Positions 28,101-37,641 of a stretch of 64,000 nucleotides of DNA are shown here, piece by piece. Every line of letters starts with the position of its first letter. Position 1 is the first letter of the stretch. The translations under genes and the position numbers were made by a program. The notes beneath the pieces are model-generated. The model saw only the letters and a list, made by a program, of their open reading frames with translations, was not told the origin of the DNA and did no database searches. Source of the stretch: Syntrophus buswellii (GTDB lineage Bacteria; Desulfobacterota; Syntrophia; Syntrophales; Syntrophaceae); NCBI RefSeq assembly GCF_046097065.1, contig NZ_CP175563.1, positions 2,604,001 to 2,668,000 of the forward strand, given 5' to 3'.

Positions 28101-28931
28101 TTACCTCCAGGTGACTGACGCCTTTTTTCTCAACGGAATACAGCGGTAACGATGCTTTGGATAACCGACGAGCATGGCCCCGAACGCCTGGTGCCCATCA
28201 GGAAGCCCAAGCGCTTCAATCATGGGGGGATACAGGTTGGCGGCTCTCGTGAAAAATCCCGCCCAGCAGGCCCCGAATCCTGCAGCAAAGGCGGCAAGTT
28301 CCAGGTAGGTCAGGGCGATGGTGCAGGATGACTGTGAGACGGCCAGAGCCCCGTCGGCATGAGCCACAATGACATGCGGAGCCCCCCGGCAGATTCGATC
28401 CTCACCGTTATCCCAGGCTGCCACAAACCGTTTCATGTTGAGGCCTTTGGCCAGTTCAGGATCCTCTTTAACGACCTGCCGCATCCAGTCGATGACAAGG
28501 CCGGCCAGACGCCTGACCTCTCCGGCATCTTCGATGACCAGCCATTTGACCGGCTGCGCGTTCACCGCCGAAGGGGCGTAGCGGGCCGTATCGATCATGG
28601 CGGCAATGGCTTCACGACCCACCGGCTGCTTTCTATAGGTGCGGATCGATCTCCGGACCGTCAGGAAGTGTCTGGCCTGATCCGCCGAGGGAAGCAGCTT
28701 CGGGTCGACGGGAAGGCATTGCTCCGGCTTCATGAATTTCAGCGACAAGGCGCCAAAAGGGCAAACGGCGGCACAATGACCGCAGCGGATGCATTGCTTT
28801 TCCGCCCGCTCGATCGGGACGGGAATGCTGTCTTCGTCACGCAGGGTGATCAGCTTCAGTGGACAGACGGCGGCACAGGTGCCGTCGCGCTTACATTTTT
28901 CGACATCAATTTCAAAAAGGGTATTCATCAT
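28101..28931 (-). CDS. nitroreductase with N-terminal 2[4Fe-4S] ferredoxin domain
   Basis: 276 residues. The ferredoxin part (1-70) has two clusters, CKRDGTCAAVCP and CIRCGHCAAVCP. The nitroreductase FMN domain follows from ~90, with RRSIRTYR and PSAVNAQPVKW, and a C-terminal GYPKHRYRCIP. Ferredoxin-linked nitroreductase-fold proteins are common in anaerobes and are thought to reduce electron-poor substrates using ferredoxin. The true substrate is unknown. It is preceded by a 410-base non-coding stretch. Confidence 0.88.
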   Translation of the reverse strand: MMNTLFEIDVEKCKRDGTCAAVCPLKLITLRDEDSIPVPIERAEKQCIRCGHCAAVCPFGALSLKFMKPEQCLPVDPKLLPSADQARHFLTVRRSIRTYRKQPVGREAIAAMIDTARYAPSAVNAQPVKWLVIEDAGEVRRLAGLVIDWMRQVVKEDPELAKGLNMKRFVAAWDNGEDRICRGAPHVIVAHADGALAVSQSSCTIALTYLELAAFAAGFGACWAGFFTRAANLYPPMIEALGLPDGHQAFGAMLVGYPKHRYRCIPLRKKASVTWR

Positions 28932-29341
28932 TCTAATCTCCTGAACCTATCCATTGCTCGTCATACGGGTATGCTGAAACGCTTTGGAAAAATACATTCC
29001 ATAGAGGATTTCCCCAGGGACCTTTTTCCTCAATTCCGAGGGATGGCATACGCCATCCGACGCAGCCGTCATGACACGCTTCAGGCCACCTGGCAGGCAA
29101 TCGTCCCTGAGGCATACTCCCCCGCAAGAGCATTGAAGGATCGCGGCCTTTCAACAGGGAATATGCAACACGTTTTTATTATTACAGAAAAAGGGAAAAA
29201 GCGACAGAATTCTCCATGGCCGCACGCACAGGCCGGCGAGGCCAACGGTGAAATGCTTGTCGTAAAGCGATGTGACCTGTCCGTCCGAGCCCGATCCGGG
29301 TGATTCACCGATGTGCGATGTGCCCATGAACGGCGTTTTTC
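28932..29341. other. gene-free stretch between nitroreductase and PAS/LuxR genes
   Basis: Short open frames here do not look coding (no ribosome site, no recognisable motif). GGATGGCATACGCCATCC near 29040-29057 is a small palindrome that could be an operator. Nothing else is supported. Confidence 0.5.
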
Positions 29342-31129
29342 TCATGGCCTCTCCCGGGGCCCCTCATGAGAGAGGGTGCGCAGCAAAACGGTAAGGCTTC
29401 CCTTCTGATTTTTCAGCCCGAGCTTTTCCCTGAGTTTCCCCCGGTGGAAATCGACATCGCTTTTTGAAACGTTTACGATCTCGGCTATTTCCTTCGATGT
29501 CTTGCCGTCCCTGACCAGCACGGCGATCTGAACCTCTTTTTTCGTAAGGTTCAAATAACTGGACGTCAGCTTCTGCACGAAGGGTGAGGCGATCTCATCC
29601 AGATAGGCCTCCGCACTGTTTATCAACGCTCTCTGGGCCTGGTTCAGAGGCGTTTTCTTCAGTTTTACCAGACAGGGAAGAACCTGTTCCCTGATGTTGA
29701 TCAAAAATCTTTCCGTCAATTCCTCCTGATTCTTTTCGAGATTTTTCAGCAGCACCTTCAAGGCTGCATCAACTTCCTCAAGAGACTTCGTTTTTTCCTG
29801 CAATTCTCTATCCCTCTTCTGCAGGACCTCTTCCGCCCGCTTCCGTTCGGTGATATTCTCCACAATGCCTTCCAGGTGGTCTATCGAGCCATCCGGTTTG
29901 AACACGCTCCGGATTGCCGCTTTTCCGATCAGAATGCCGCCGTCCCTGCGGATCAGGGGATAGTCGCCATCATACCAGTTCCGCTGCTCCATGGCAGCAA
30001 AAAAAGCTTTGCGGTCCCAGGCTTCTTCAGGAAAGGGGTCCATGCCGGCAGAGGCAGACATCAGATCCTCCGGCGATTCGTATCCAAGCAACCTTGAATA
30101 GGCGGAATTGACACGGAGGAGCCTGTTTGGTTCGAGGGTAGAATGGAACATGGCGATCGAAGCGTTCTCGAAAAAGCTCCGGCCAAGGGATTCGTTATCG
30201 GCGAGTGCCTTCTCCATTTGCTTGCCCCTGGTTCTGTCAACGATGGCCACCACAGCCGAAAGAAACCCGCCCCCCCCATCCCGTATCGCCCTGGAGCGGA
30301 TCTCTCCCCACTTACGCGACCCATTCTTGCAAACATAGTACTCTTCCAGAAAAATCGGGGCGATCTCGCCGCGGACCTGTCCTGCAATCATCTCTTTCAC
30401 CTGGCCGGCGCCGTCCGGATGCATGATTTCGCGGATATTCATGCCCTTGAGCTCTTCCTGAGTGTAACCGGTCAATGCTTCAAAACGTTTATTGGCGCGG
30501 AGAAAGGTTCCCCCTTCATCCACCTGGGAAATGGCCACGCGGGCATTTTCAAAAAGAGCCCGGTGATGTTGCAACTCTTCGCGGAGGGCCTCCTCCTTTT
30601 TTTTCAGCTCGGTGATATCGGCCAGGATGGCGAGGCATTCCTTCCCGTCTTCGGACACCGTCGCGCTGACCGTGACGGCGGTTCGAGCGCCTCCATTGCC
30701 CGCCAGCCTCAGTTCGCAGGCTTCATCGGCCCCGCCGTCAAAGATCCGTTCCAGAAACGTTTTAAGGGCAGGACGTTCCGGCTCGGAAACGAAACGGCCC
30801 AATGGCCGGTTGATCAACCGTAAACGCTCAATCCCGATCAGGTCGGCGGCAGCCCGGTTTGCCGCGCGGATCACTCCTTCGCGCTTGATGCTAACCAATC
30901 CAATGGGAACGGAATCGTAGGATTCAGGGAAGCGTTCCAACCCCGTTTCGAGCCTTGTCCTGATTTCGTCCATTTCCTCTTTCTGCATCTCTATTTCGAT
31001 TTGATGCACGCGAAGTTCATGAACAAGCCACTCGATATCCACACCGGTCCGAGAAACGGCTTCCTGCAACCCCTCTAATCGTTCTTCCGCTCTTTTTCGC
31101 AGCGGCGCTTTTTGCAACGGATTCCGCAT
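29342..31129 (-). CDS. multi-PAS regulator with LuxR-type DNA-binding domain
   Basis: 595 residues. The N-terminal coiled coil has HELRVHQIEIEMQKEEM (about 36-55). Three PAS domains follow near 70-175 (SVPIGLVSIKREG), 190-310 (FENARVAISQVDEGG) and 320-430 (FFENASIAMFHST), each followed by a PAC-like linker. A second coiled coil leads to a C-terminal LuxR helix-turn-helix, LTKKEVQIAVLVRDGKTSKE through VDFHRGKLREKLG. There are no kinase or receiver domains, so it probably senses directly in the cytoplasm. It is divergent from the formate dehydrogenase gene with ~236 bases between starts, and is a candidate regulator of it. Confidence 0.85.
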   Translation of the reverse strand: MRNPLQKAPLRKRAEERLEGLQEAVSRTGVDIEWLVHELRVHQIEIEMQKEEMDEIRTRLETGLERFPESYDSVPIGLVSIKREGVIRAANRAAADLIGIERLRLINRPLGRFVSEPERPALKTFLERIFDGGADEACELRLAGNGGARTAVTVSATVSEDGKECLAILADITELKKKEEALREELQHHRALFENARVAISQVDEGGTFLRANKRFEALTGYTQEELKGMNIREIMHPDGAGQVKEMIAGQVRGEIAPIFLEEYYVCKNGSRKWGEIRSRAIRDGGGGFLSAVVAIVDRTRGKQMEKALADNESLGRSFFENASIAMFHSTLEPNRLLRVNSAYSRLLGYESPEDLMSASAGMDPFPEEAWDRKAFFAAMEQRNWYDGDYPLIRRDGGILIGKAAIRSVFKPDGSIDHLEGIVENITERKRAEEVLQKRDRELQEKTKSLEEVDAALKVLLKNLEKNQEELTERFLINIREQVLPCLVKLKKTPLNQAQRALINSAEAYLDEIASPFVQKLTSSYLNLTKKEVQIAVLVRDGKTSKEIAEIVNVSKSDVDFHRGKLREKLGLKNQKGSLTVLLRTLSHEGPRERP

Positions 31130-31365
31130 AACGACGATGATGGCCCCCCTTCACTTCAGCTTGCCCCCTACCGACAGCAGGGAAGCAGATGTCCAATCGG
31201 CCCGCAACAGGGTGTACCTTCCTCCTGCGCGCTCATATACTAGTAACCATTGCCGTAAGTCTAGTATTTATTTCGCATTGCATTTTAGACCTACATCGGT
31301 CATCAAAATACAATTGTGACATATATCAACAATGACGCATATTCTTGGTCAGGGATGGGGAAAAA

Positions 31366-34062
31366 ATGAGTGATACTTTTATATTAAATGGGAAAGAAAC
31401 ACCTTTCGAAAAGGGTCAGGTGATTCTGGAGGCGGCGCGCAATGGAGGAATTGAAATTCCTACTCTCTGTTATCTGAAGGGAGCCAGCCCTACGGGTGCG
31501 TGTCGAATTTGTCTGGTGGAGGTCACGGGGGCTCGATCGCTCATGGCGGCCTGTTCCACTCCTGTAGCAGCCGGAATGGAAGTGTTTACCGAGACGGGCC
31601 GGGTTCATCAGGCAAGGAAACTCAACGTCGAGCTGCTGCTTTCCAGCGGAAAGCACGATTGCATGGTCTGTGAAGCGAGCGGGAACTGCCGGCTGCAGGA
31701 TCTGGCTTATTTCTATAAAATAACCGATCTGAGGTTTGAAAAAAACGAAGAGATCTATCCGGCCGAAACGGAAAATCCATTTATCGTGCGCGACTTCAGC
31801 CGCTGCATTCTTTGCGGACGCTGCGTGCAGGCCTGCAACGAGGTGGTCGTCAACAGGGCGATCTCGCTGGGTTATCGCGGTGCGAAAAGCAAGGTCTGTA
31901 CGGGTGGCGATCAGCCTTACATGGACAGCAGCTGTGTTTTCTGCGGGCAATGCGTGGAAGTCTGCCCCGTCGGAGCGTTGACGGAAAAAAAGGCCGTCAG
32001 CCTCGGGCGCCCCTGGGAAACGCAGAAAATCCGCACAACCTGCCCTTACTGTGGTGTCGGCTGCCAGCAGCTCCTGCATGTCAAGGATGGCAGGATCGTC
32101 AAGGTCACGGCCGTCGAGAACGCCCAGCCAAATGAAGGCCGCCTGTGTGTTAAAGGCCGATTTGCCTACGACTTCATTTATTCGAAAGACAGGCTCAAGA
32201 CACCGCTCATTCGCCAGGAAAACGGCGATTTTCGCGAGGCATCCTGGGATGAAGCGCTTGACCTGGTGGCGGATAAATTCAAGGGCATTATCGAACAATA
32301 CGGTCCCGATGCCCTTGCGGGGGTCAGTTGCGCCCGCAGCATCAATGAAGACTCCTATCAGATGCAGAAACTCTTCCGCTCGGTGATCGGAACGAACAAC
32401 ATCGATCACTGCGCGCGCACCTGACACGCCCCCACAGTCGCCGGTCTGGCGACTTCCTTCGGCTCCGGCGCCATGACAAACTCGTTCGCTGATTTCAAGA
32501 ATGCGAAGATGATCCTTGTCATCGGCTCCAATATGACCGAGGCGCATCCCGTTGCGGCAACGTTCGTCAAGGATGCGGTTCTCAGCGGGGCCCAGCTGAT
32601 TGTCGTTGATCCAAGACGCACGGACCTTGTTGATTTTGCGTCGCTTCATGTGCCGATCAACGTCGGTTCCGACGTAGCTTTCATCAACGGCGTGATGAAT
32701 GTGCTGATCAACGAAAACCTCTACGACAAAGCGTATGTTGAATCCTGCACGACAGGCTTTGATGAGCTCAAGCAGAAAGTCATGGAATATCCCCCGGAAC
32801 GGGCGGCTGAAATCAGCGGTGTTTCCCCCGATGCCATTCGCGAGCTGGCTCGCCGGCTGGCTTCGGTCAAACCGGCAATGCTCATGTACACCCTGGGCAT
32901 TACCGAACACACCTGCGGCGTGAACAACGTCATGTCCTGCGCCAACCTTCAGATGCTCCTGGGCAATGTGGGATTTGAATGCGGTGGGGTCAATCCCCTG
33001 CGCGGCCAGAACAACGTCCAGGGAGCCTGCGATATGGGCGCACTTCCCAATGTCTTTCCCGGATATCAGCGTGTCGATAACGCCGAGGCGAGAGAAAAAT
33101 TCATGAAGGCCTGGAACGTTCCCTCGCTGCCCGACAAACCGGGGCTGATGATGCCCACCATGATGGAAGGGTTGACCACAGGAAAGATCAAGGCCTTTTA
33201 TGTCTTTGGTGAGAATCTGGCCAATACGGAACCGGACATTCACCACGTCGAACACTGCCTGGAATCGGCTGAATTCCTCGTTTGCCAGGATATCTTCCCG
33301 ACGGAAACGACGCGTTTTGCCCATGTGATCCTGCCTGCCGCCGCCTGGAGCGAGAACGACGGAACCTTTACCAGTTCCGAACGCCGTGTCAACCGGGTGC
33401 GCACGGCAAGCCTTCCTCCGGGCGATGCGAAACCCAACTGGTGGATATTCAAGGAGCTTGCGAAGAGGATGGGCCATGAATGGGCATCCAACAGTGCCCA
33501 GGAAATCTGGGACAACGAGCTGTCCGTACTGGCGCCCTCCATGGCGGGAATCAAGTACTCCCGCCTCGAAGAGGACGGCATCCAGTGGCCTGCACCGAGC
33601 CTGGACCATCCGGGGACACCCACGCTGCACAAGAATGGCCGCTTCACCGGCGGTCTGGGCGTGCTGAAAGCCCTGGACTGGACACCACCGGCGGAAGTTC
33701 CCGACCAGGAATTTCCATTGACGCTCTCCACCGGCCGGCGCCTGTACCACTATCATACCAGGACACAGACGGGGCGTTCCCAGGGCATCAATGAGCTGCT
33801 GGGTGAAGAGACGGCGGATCTCTCCGCGGCTGACGCACGGGAAAAGGGCATCTCCGACGGCGAAAGAATTTCCGTCAAATCCCGCCGGGGAGAGGTTGTG
33901 GTCAAGGCCCGGATCACCAACCAGGTCCCGAAAGGCCTGGTCTGGATGGCGTTCCACTTCCGCGAAGGCTGCGCCAACTGGCTTACGAATCCTGTCTATG
34001 ATCCCATCACGCAGACGGCGGAATACAAAGCCTGCGCCGTGCGGATAGACAAACTGGGCTGA
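31366..34062 (+). CDS. fdhA: selenocysteine formate dehydrogenase, catalytic subunit
   Basis: One gene of 898 codons read through an in-frame TGA at 32422-32424 (residue 353) inside the FdhA active-site motif CART-U-HAPT. Layout: N-terminal [2Fe-2S] domain (CYLKGASPTGACRICLVE), His/Cys cluster HDCMVCEASGNC, two [4Fe-4S] clusters CILCGRCVQACN and CVFCGQCVEVCP, the molybdopterin-proximal CPYCGVGCQ, then the Mo/W-bis-MGD domain to the C-terminus. The reaction is formate to CO2 with two electrons, or the reverse. This NuoG-like N-terminus is typical of soluble electron-bifurcating or NAD-linked enzymes. No HylB/NuoE-type partner lies next to it here. ATG 31366 follows GGGATGGGG; an upstream in-frame TTG was rejected. 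It is a single gene ending in a strong terminator. Confidence 0.93.
32422..32454 (+). promoter_or_regulatory. Sec codon and SECIS hairpin of fdhA
   Basis: Immediately after the TGA (32422-32424), AGTCGCC (32436-32442) pairs perfectly with GGCGACT (32448-32454) around loop GGTCT. This is the apical loop known from the E. coli fdhF SECIS that binds SelB. The distance (11 bases from the TGA to the stem) is as expected for bacterial SECIS elements. Confidence 0.9.
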
Positions 34063-34192
34063 TTGAGCGTTTCACAAGGCCCCGAGGCAAAAACGGGGCC
34101 GTGTGCATATCAACGCATTTCTTTGAACAGCGGCTCGTTTCAAAAAAGAGCCGCCACATTGCTGCAGGCATCACAACTTTTACGGAACCCCG

Positions 34193-34226
34193 CGCCCCGG
34201 CATTTTCATGCCGGGGCGTTTTTTTT
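34193..34226 (+). terminator. intrinsic terminator of fdhA
   Basis: A perfect 10-bp stem (CGCCCCGGCA/TGCCGGGGCG), six-base loop and eight T. It occupies the middle of the gene-free stretch 34063-34413, whose right end holds the next gene's promoter. Confidence 0.92.
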
Positions 34227-34347
34227 GGGGATCCGCCCCTCGCGTCTCCAGTCTCCCCCGTTTCGTCTTGTTCCTGTCACTTCAGAAGGGAATGCCTTCC
34301 GAATTCCGCCAAACCGGAACACAGGACCCGGGTCACTTTTTTACTGA

Positions 34348-34376
34348 TTGACAATATTTCCGTGATGGCCGATATT
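34348..34376 (+). promoter_or_regulatory. sigma-70-type promoter of the FAD enzyme gene
   Basis: TTGACA (34348-34353), 17-base spacer, GATATT (34371-34376), about 30 bases before the ATG at 34414. Confidence 0.55.
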
Positions 34377-34413
34377 TATGTCATAGAATGGGGTTTGTCG
34401 CGGAAGGATTGCC

Positions 34414-35769
34414 ATGGAATATGAAGTGATCATCATCGGAGCCGGACCAGGCGGCATCTTTGCAGCGCTCACGCTTGCAGACCTCGGCATTTCTCCGGTC
34501 CTCCTGATCGAGCAGGGCAGGGACCTCGGCAAGCGCACCCGCGGAAATGCCTCGGACATGCTCTGCGGCTGGGGAGGAGCGGGGGCTTACAGCGACGGAA
34601 AATTAACCCTCTCAACCGAAGTCGGCGGATTTCTGAGCGATTATGTTGGCCGGAATGCCCTGTTGGAGCTTCTTTCCCATACGGATAAGCTCTATGTGGC
34701 CCACGGAGCCCCGGATCAACTGTACGGGGAAACATCGGCCGCGTTCGAAGAGCTTTCCGACCGGGCGCGGATTGCTGATCTTGAACTGGTGCCCATGCGA
34801 GTGCGCCATATCGGGACGGAAAACTGCTCCGTCGTTCTGAAAAATCTTCAGCAGTACCTTGTCGGGCGTGTGGAGATTCGCACAGACAGCCCCGTGGAAA
34901 ACATCCTGACGGAAAACGGACGGATCGCGGGCGTGGAAATCGCCGGGGGTCAAAAGGTCCACAGCCGCTTCGTTCTTGCCGCTCCGGGCCGTACGGGGTC
35001 GCGGTGGATGAAGGGGCAGGCGGAGCTCCTGGGGCTGAAGAGCATGGCAAGTCCGGTGGATCTCGGGGTCCGGGTCGAATTGCCCGCCATTGTCCTGAAG
35101 GAGATCACCGATGCCATCTATGAGTCGAAGCTTATCCACTACTCAAAGACCTTCGATGACAAGATCCGCACGTTCTGCATGAACCCCTATGGAGAGGTTG
35201 TGTGCGAAGAATTCGATTCCGTCGCCACGGTCAACGGCCACAGCCATACGAAGGCAAAAAGCGGGAACACGAATTTCGCCATTCTCGTCAGCAGCATGTT
35301 CACAGAGCCTTTCAACGATCCCATCGGTTACGGCCGCTATATCGCCAGGCTGGCCAATCTCCTGGGCAACGGCGTGATTGTCCAGAGGCTCGGTGATCTC
35401 CTTTCCGGCCGGCGCAGCACTCCGGGGCGCATTGCGCGCTGCCTCACCCGCCCGACCCTTTCCAATGCCACGCCGGGGGATCTGAGTTTTGTTCTTCCCT
35501 ACCGGCTCCTGGTCAACATCCTGGAAATGCTTCAGGCACTCGACAAGCTCGCGCCGGGGGTCTACTCACGCCATACCCTTCTCTACGGCGTCGAAGTAAA
35601 ATTCTATTCCAACCGGATTGACGTTTCACCGGAAATGGAAACGGGGATTCCGAATCTGTTTGTCGTCGGTGACGGAGCCGGCGTCTCCCGGGGACTGCTT
35701 CAGGCTTCCGCCAGCGGGATCCTTGCCGCGCGCGCCATCGGCGGAAGGATTCGGGAAATTTCCTCATAA
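34414..35769 (+). CDS. FAD-dependent dehydrogenase, function unknown
   Basis: 451 residues. The N-terminal FAD Rossmann motif is IIIGAGPGGIFAALTLADLG, and there is a second FAD contact near the C-terminus, NLFVVGDGAGVSRGLLQASASG. In between lie NASDMLCGWGGAGAYSDGKL and ATVNGHSHTKAKSGNTNFAI, features of the family often annotated as uncharacterised FAD-dependent dehydrogenases. The substrate is not known. There are no Fe-S motifs. The next gene (AmrS-like) begins 42 bases downstream, so an operon is likely. Confidence 0.82.
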   Translation: MEYEVIIIGAGPGGIFAALTLADLGISPVLLIEQGRDLGKRTRGNASDMLCGWGGAGAYSDGKLTLSTEVGGFLSDYVGRNALLELLSHTDKLYVAHGAPDQLYGETSAAFEELSDRARIADLELVPMRVRHIGTENCSVVLKNLQQYLVGRVEIRTDSPVENILTENGRIAGVEIAGGQKVHSRFVLAAPGRTGSRWMKGQAELLGLKSMASPVDLGVRVELPAIVLKEITDAIYESKLIHYSKTFDDKIRTFCMNPYGEVVCEEFDSVATVNGHSHTKAKSGNTNFAILVSSMFTEPFNDPIGYGRYIARLANLLGNGVIVQRLGDLLSGRRSTPGRIARCLTRPTLSNATPGDLSFVLPYRLLVNILEMLQALDKLAPGVYSRHTLLYGVEVKFYSNRIDVSPEMETGIPNLFVVGDGAGVSRGLLQASASGILAARAIGGRIREISS

Positions 35770-35811
35770 CTGGGGCTTGAACGCCGATATCGACTTTCAT
35801 GGAGGAATGAG

Positions 35812-36843
35812 ATGGAACGTATTTCGAAGGACATGAAAGAAGCGCTGCTGTATGAAAAGATTGGCGACGGCAGGGTGCAGTGCGGCCTCTGCAGCCACCG
35901 CTGCCAAATTGCCCCCGAAAAAAGAGGGATCTGCGCCGTCAGGGAAAACCGCAACGGCACGCTCTACAGCCTCGTCTACGGCAGGATCATCGCCAGGAAC
36001 GTCGATCCCATTGAGAAAAAACCCCTTTTTCATTTTCAGCCGGGGTCCCGATCCTACTCCATCGCCACGGTCGGCTGCAATTTCCGCTGCCTGCACTGTC
36101 AGAACAGTGAAATTTCACAATATCCCAAGGAATATCCGGGCATCCCCGGAGAAGCCGCCTCTCCCGAAACGATCGTGAGCGAAGCGGAAAGAACGGGGTG
36201 CGCCAGCATTTCCTATACCTATACCGAGCCCACAATCTTTTTCGAGTTTGCCTACGATTGCGCGAGGCTGGCAAGGGAAAGGGGAATGAAAAACGTCTTC
36301 GTGAGCAATGGGTACATGACACCGGAAGCGACCCGGCTGATCGCCCCCTGTCTCGACGGCATCAACATCGACCTGAAGGGGGATGATGCCTTCTATAAAA
36401 AGGTCTGTGGCGCCAGGCAGCAGCCCGTTCTGGACACGATCAAGCTCATGAGGGAACTGGGCGTCTGGGTGGAAATAACAACGCTTCTCATCCCGACGCA
36501 TAATGACTCCGAGGATTTCTTGACTAAGACCGCCGAGTTCATCCGATCCGTCGATGAGGCCATTCCGTGGCATGTGACCCAGTTCTACCCGACATATAAG
36601 CTTCTGGATCAGCCCCGCACCCCGGTTAAAACCTTGAGAAGGGCGCGGGAAATCGGGCTGGCGGCCGGGTTGAAATATGTTTACGAAGGGAACATCCCCG
36701 GTGAAGGGGGTGAAAACACCTATTGCCCTTCCTGCGGGGAGCTGCTGATCGAAAGGGTCGGCTTTTCTCTAGGTCCCATCAGGATGAAAAACGCCAGCTG
36801 CACAAATTGCGCGGCGGCGATCGACGGCGTTGGGATGCCATAA
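35812..36843 (+). CDS. AmrS-type radical SAM protein (AmmeMemoRadiSam system)
   Basis: 343 residues. The radical SAM cluster motif is CNFRCLHC (near residue 86). An N-terminal CGLCSHRCQI with a nearby Cys and C-terminal CPSCGELLIE and CTNC add further metal-binding cysteines, as in the AmrS/PFL-activase-like family. The known set has three proteins (AmmeMemo domains AmrA and AmrB plus this one), and its chemistry is unresolved. The partners are not beside it here. It is probably co-transcribed with the FAD enzyme upstream, with the hibernation factor gene 57 bases downstream. Confidence 0.85.
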   Translation: MERISKDMKEALLYEKIGDGRVQCGLCSHRCQIAPEKRGICAVRENRNGTLYSLVYGRIIARNVDPIEKKPLFHFQPGSRSYSIATVGCNFRCLHCQNSEISQYPKEYPGIPGEAASPETIVSEAERTGCASISYTYTEPTIFFEFAYDCARLARERGMKNVFVSNGYMTPEATRLIAPCLDGINIDLKGDDAFYKKVCGARQQPVLDTIKLMRELGVWVEITTLLIPTHNDSEDFLTKTAEFIRSVDEAIPWHVTQFYPTYKLLDQPRTPVKTLRRAREIGLAAGLKYVYEGNIPGEGGENTYCPSCGELLIERVGFSLGPIRMKNASCTNCAAAIDGVGMP

Positions 36844-36900
36844 TGGCGCGGCCATGGGAAAAAACCTTTAGGTTCTCAACGAGAAGCAAGGAGGGAGACG

Positions 36901-37431
36901 ATGATTATTCCACTACAGATTACAGGGCACGGCGTTGATCTCAGTGAAGAGGTGAGGAATGAAATCACCGATCGGGCGAACAAGCTTGACAAGTTCTATG
37001 ACCGGATCATGCGCTGCAAGGTCGTCGTTGATGAGCCGAAAAAGCATCCCCATTCGGGGAGGCTGTACAGCGTACACATCATCATGACCGTCCCCGGCGG
37101 GGAAATCGTGACCAGGCGGGAGCAGAATGAGGATCTCCTTGTGGCCATGCGGGATTCATTTGCCGCGGCGCAGCGGAAGCTCGAGGATTTTTCCCGCGAA
37201 CAGCGCGGTGACGTCAAGATCCATGAAAAGCAGCAGCGGGGGCGTATCGGCATCCTTTTTCCCGATCAGGGATATGGATTCCTCGTCTCTCCGGAGGGCT
37301 ATGATGTCTATTTTCACAAAAACAGCGTGGTGAACAGGGATTTTGAAAAGTTGTCCCTGGGGATGGAAGTCACGTTTGCCGAGGAGATGGGGGACAAGGG
37401 CCCCCAGGCAAGCTCCGTAATCGTTCTGTAG
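36901..37431 (+). CDS. ribosome hibernation factor fused to a cold-shock domain
   Basis: 176 residues in two domains. Residues 1-105 are HPF/RaiA-like (begins IIPLQITGHGVDLSEEV, with VVVDEPKKHPHSGRLYSVHI). Residues 112-176 form a CspA-like OB fold (GRIGILFPDQGYGFL with RNP-1-like KG-to-DQ variation, DVYFHKNSVV, KGPQASSV). The first part would bind the ribosomal A/P-site cleft during stress, and the second binds single-stranded RNA. Classical long HPF has an unrelated dimerisation tail instead. AGGGAGACG precedes the ATG. Confidence 0.88.
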   Translation: MIIPLQITGHGVDLSEEVRNEITDRANKLDKFYDRIMRCKVVVDEPKKHPHSGRLYSVHIIMTVPGGEIVTRREQNEDLLVAMRDSFAAAQRKLEDFSREQRGDVKIHEKQQRGRIGILFPDQGYGFLVSPEGYDVYFHKNSVVNRDFEKLSLGMEVTFAEEMGDKGPQASSVIVL

Positions 37432-37440
37432 GTGAACGTT

Positions 37441-37615
37441 ATGCAGGAATGGAACGCCGTCGTCACCGTCTATGAAAACGGCTGGAAAACCGGGGCGCAT
37501 CGCCTTTGACGGTCCGGATGCCGTTGTCGTTGTTGAAACCGTCGGCTCATGGGCAGGTCTTTCGCTCTGGAAACAGGAAGACCTGCACACATACCCCTTT
37601 CTCCGGGAGGATTGA
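37441..37615 (+). pseudogene. broken THUMP-domain protein gene
   Basis: Begins MQEWNAVVTVYENG, like the N-terminus of bacterial THUMP-domain proteins. In another frame it continues AGKPGRIAFDGPDAVVVVET and then GLSLWKQEDLHTYPF to a stop at 37613-37615. This matches the C-terminus of the same family as I recall it (full length ~170 residues). About 110-120 central codons are missing and the join near 37475-37485 is out of frame. A start and ribosome site remain, but only a 22-residue peptide could be made. Confidence 0.7.
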
Positions 37616-37641
37616 TTCCCTTGGGAAATCTGAGGGGCACC

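Noticed and set aside
28359..29303. 314-codon plus-strand frame overlapping the nitroreductase
   Set aside because: Mostly antisense to the nitroreductase; the remainder lies in non-coding sequence.
32422..32424. TGA as a nonsense mutation splitting fdhA into two genes
   Set aside because: Exact FdhA Sec position, continuous frame and SECIS hairpin with GGTCT loop.
31384..33957. 857-codon open frame on the minus strand over fdhA
   Set aside because: Antisense shadow of a GC-rich gene; no motif, and the plus strand carries an unmistakable enzyme.
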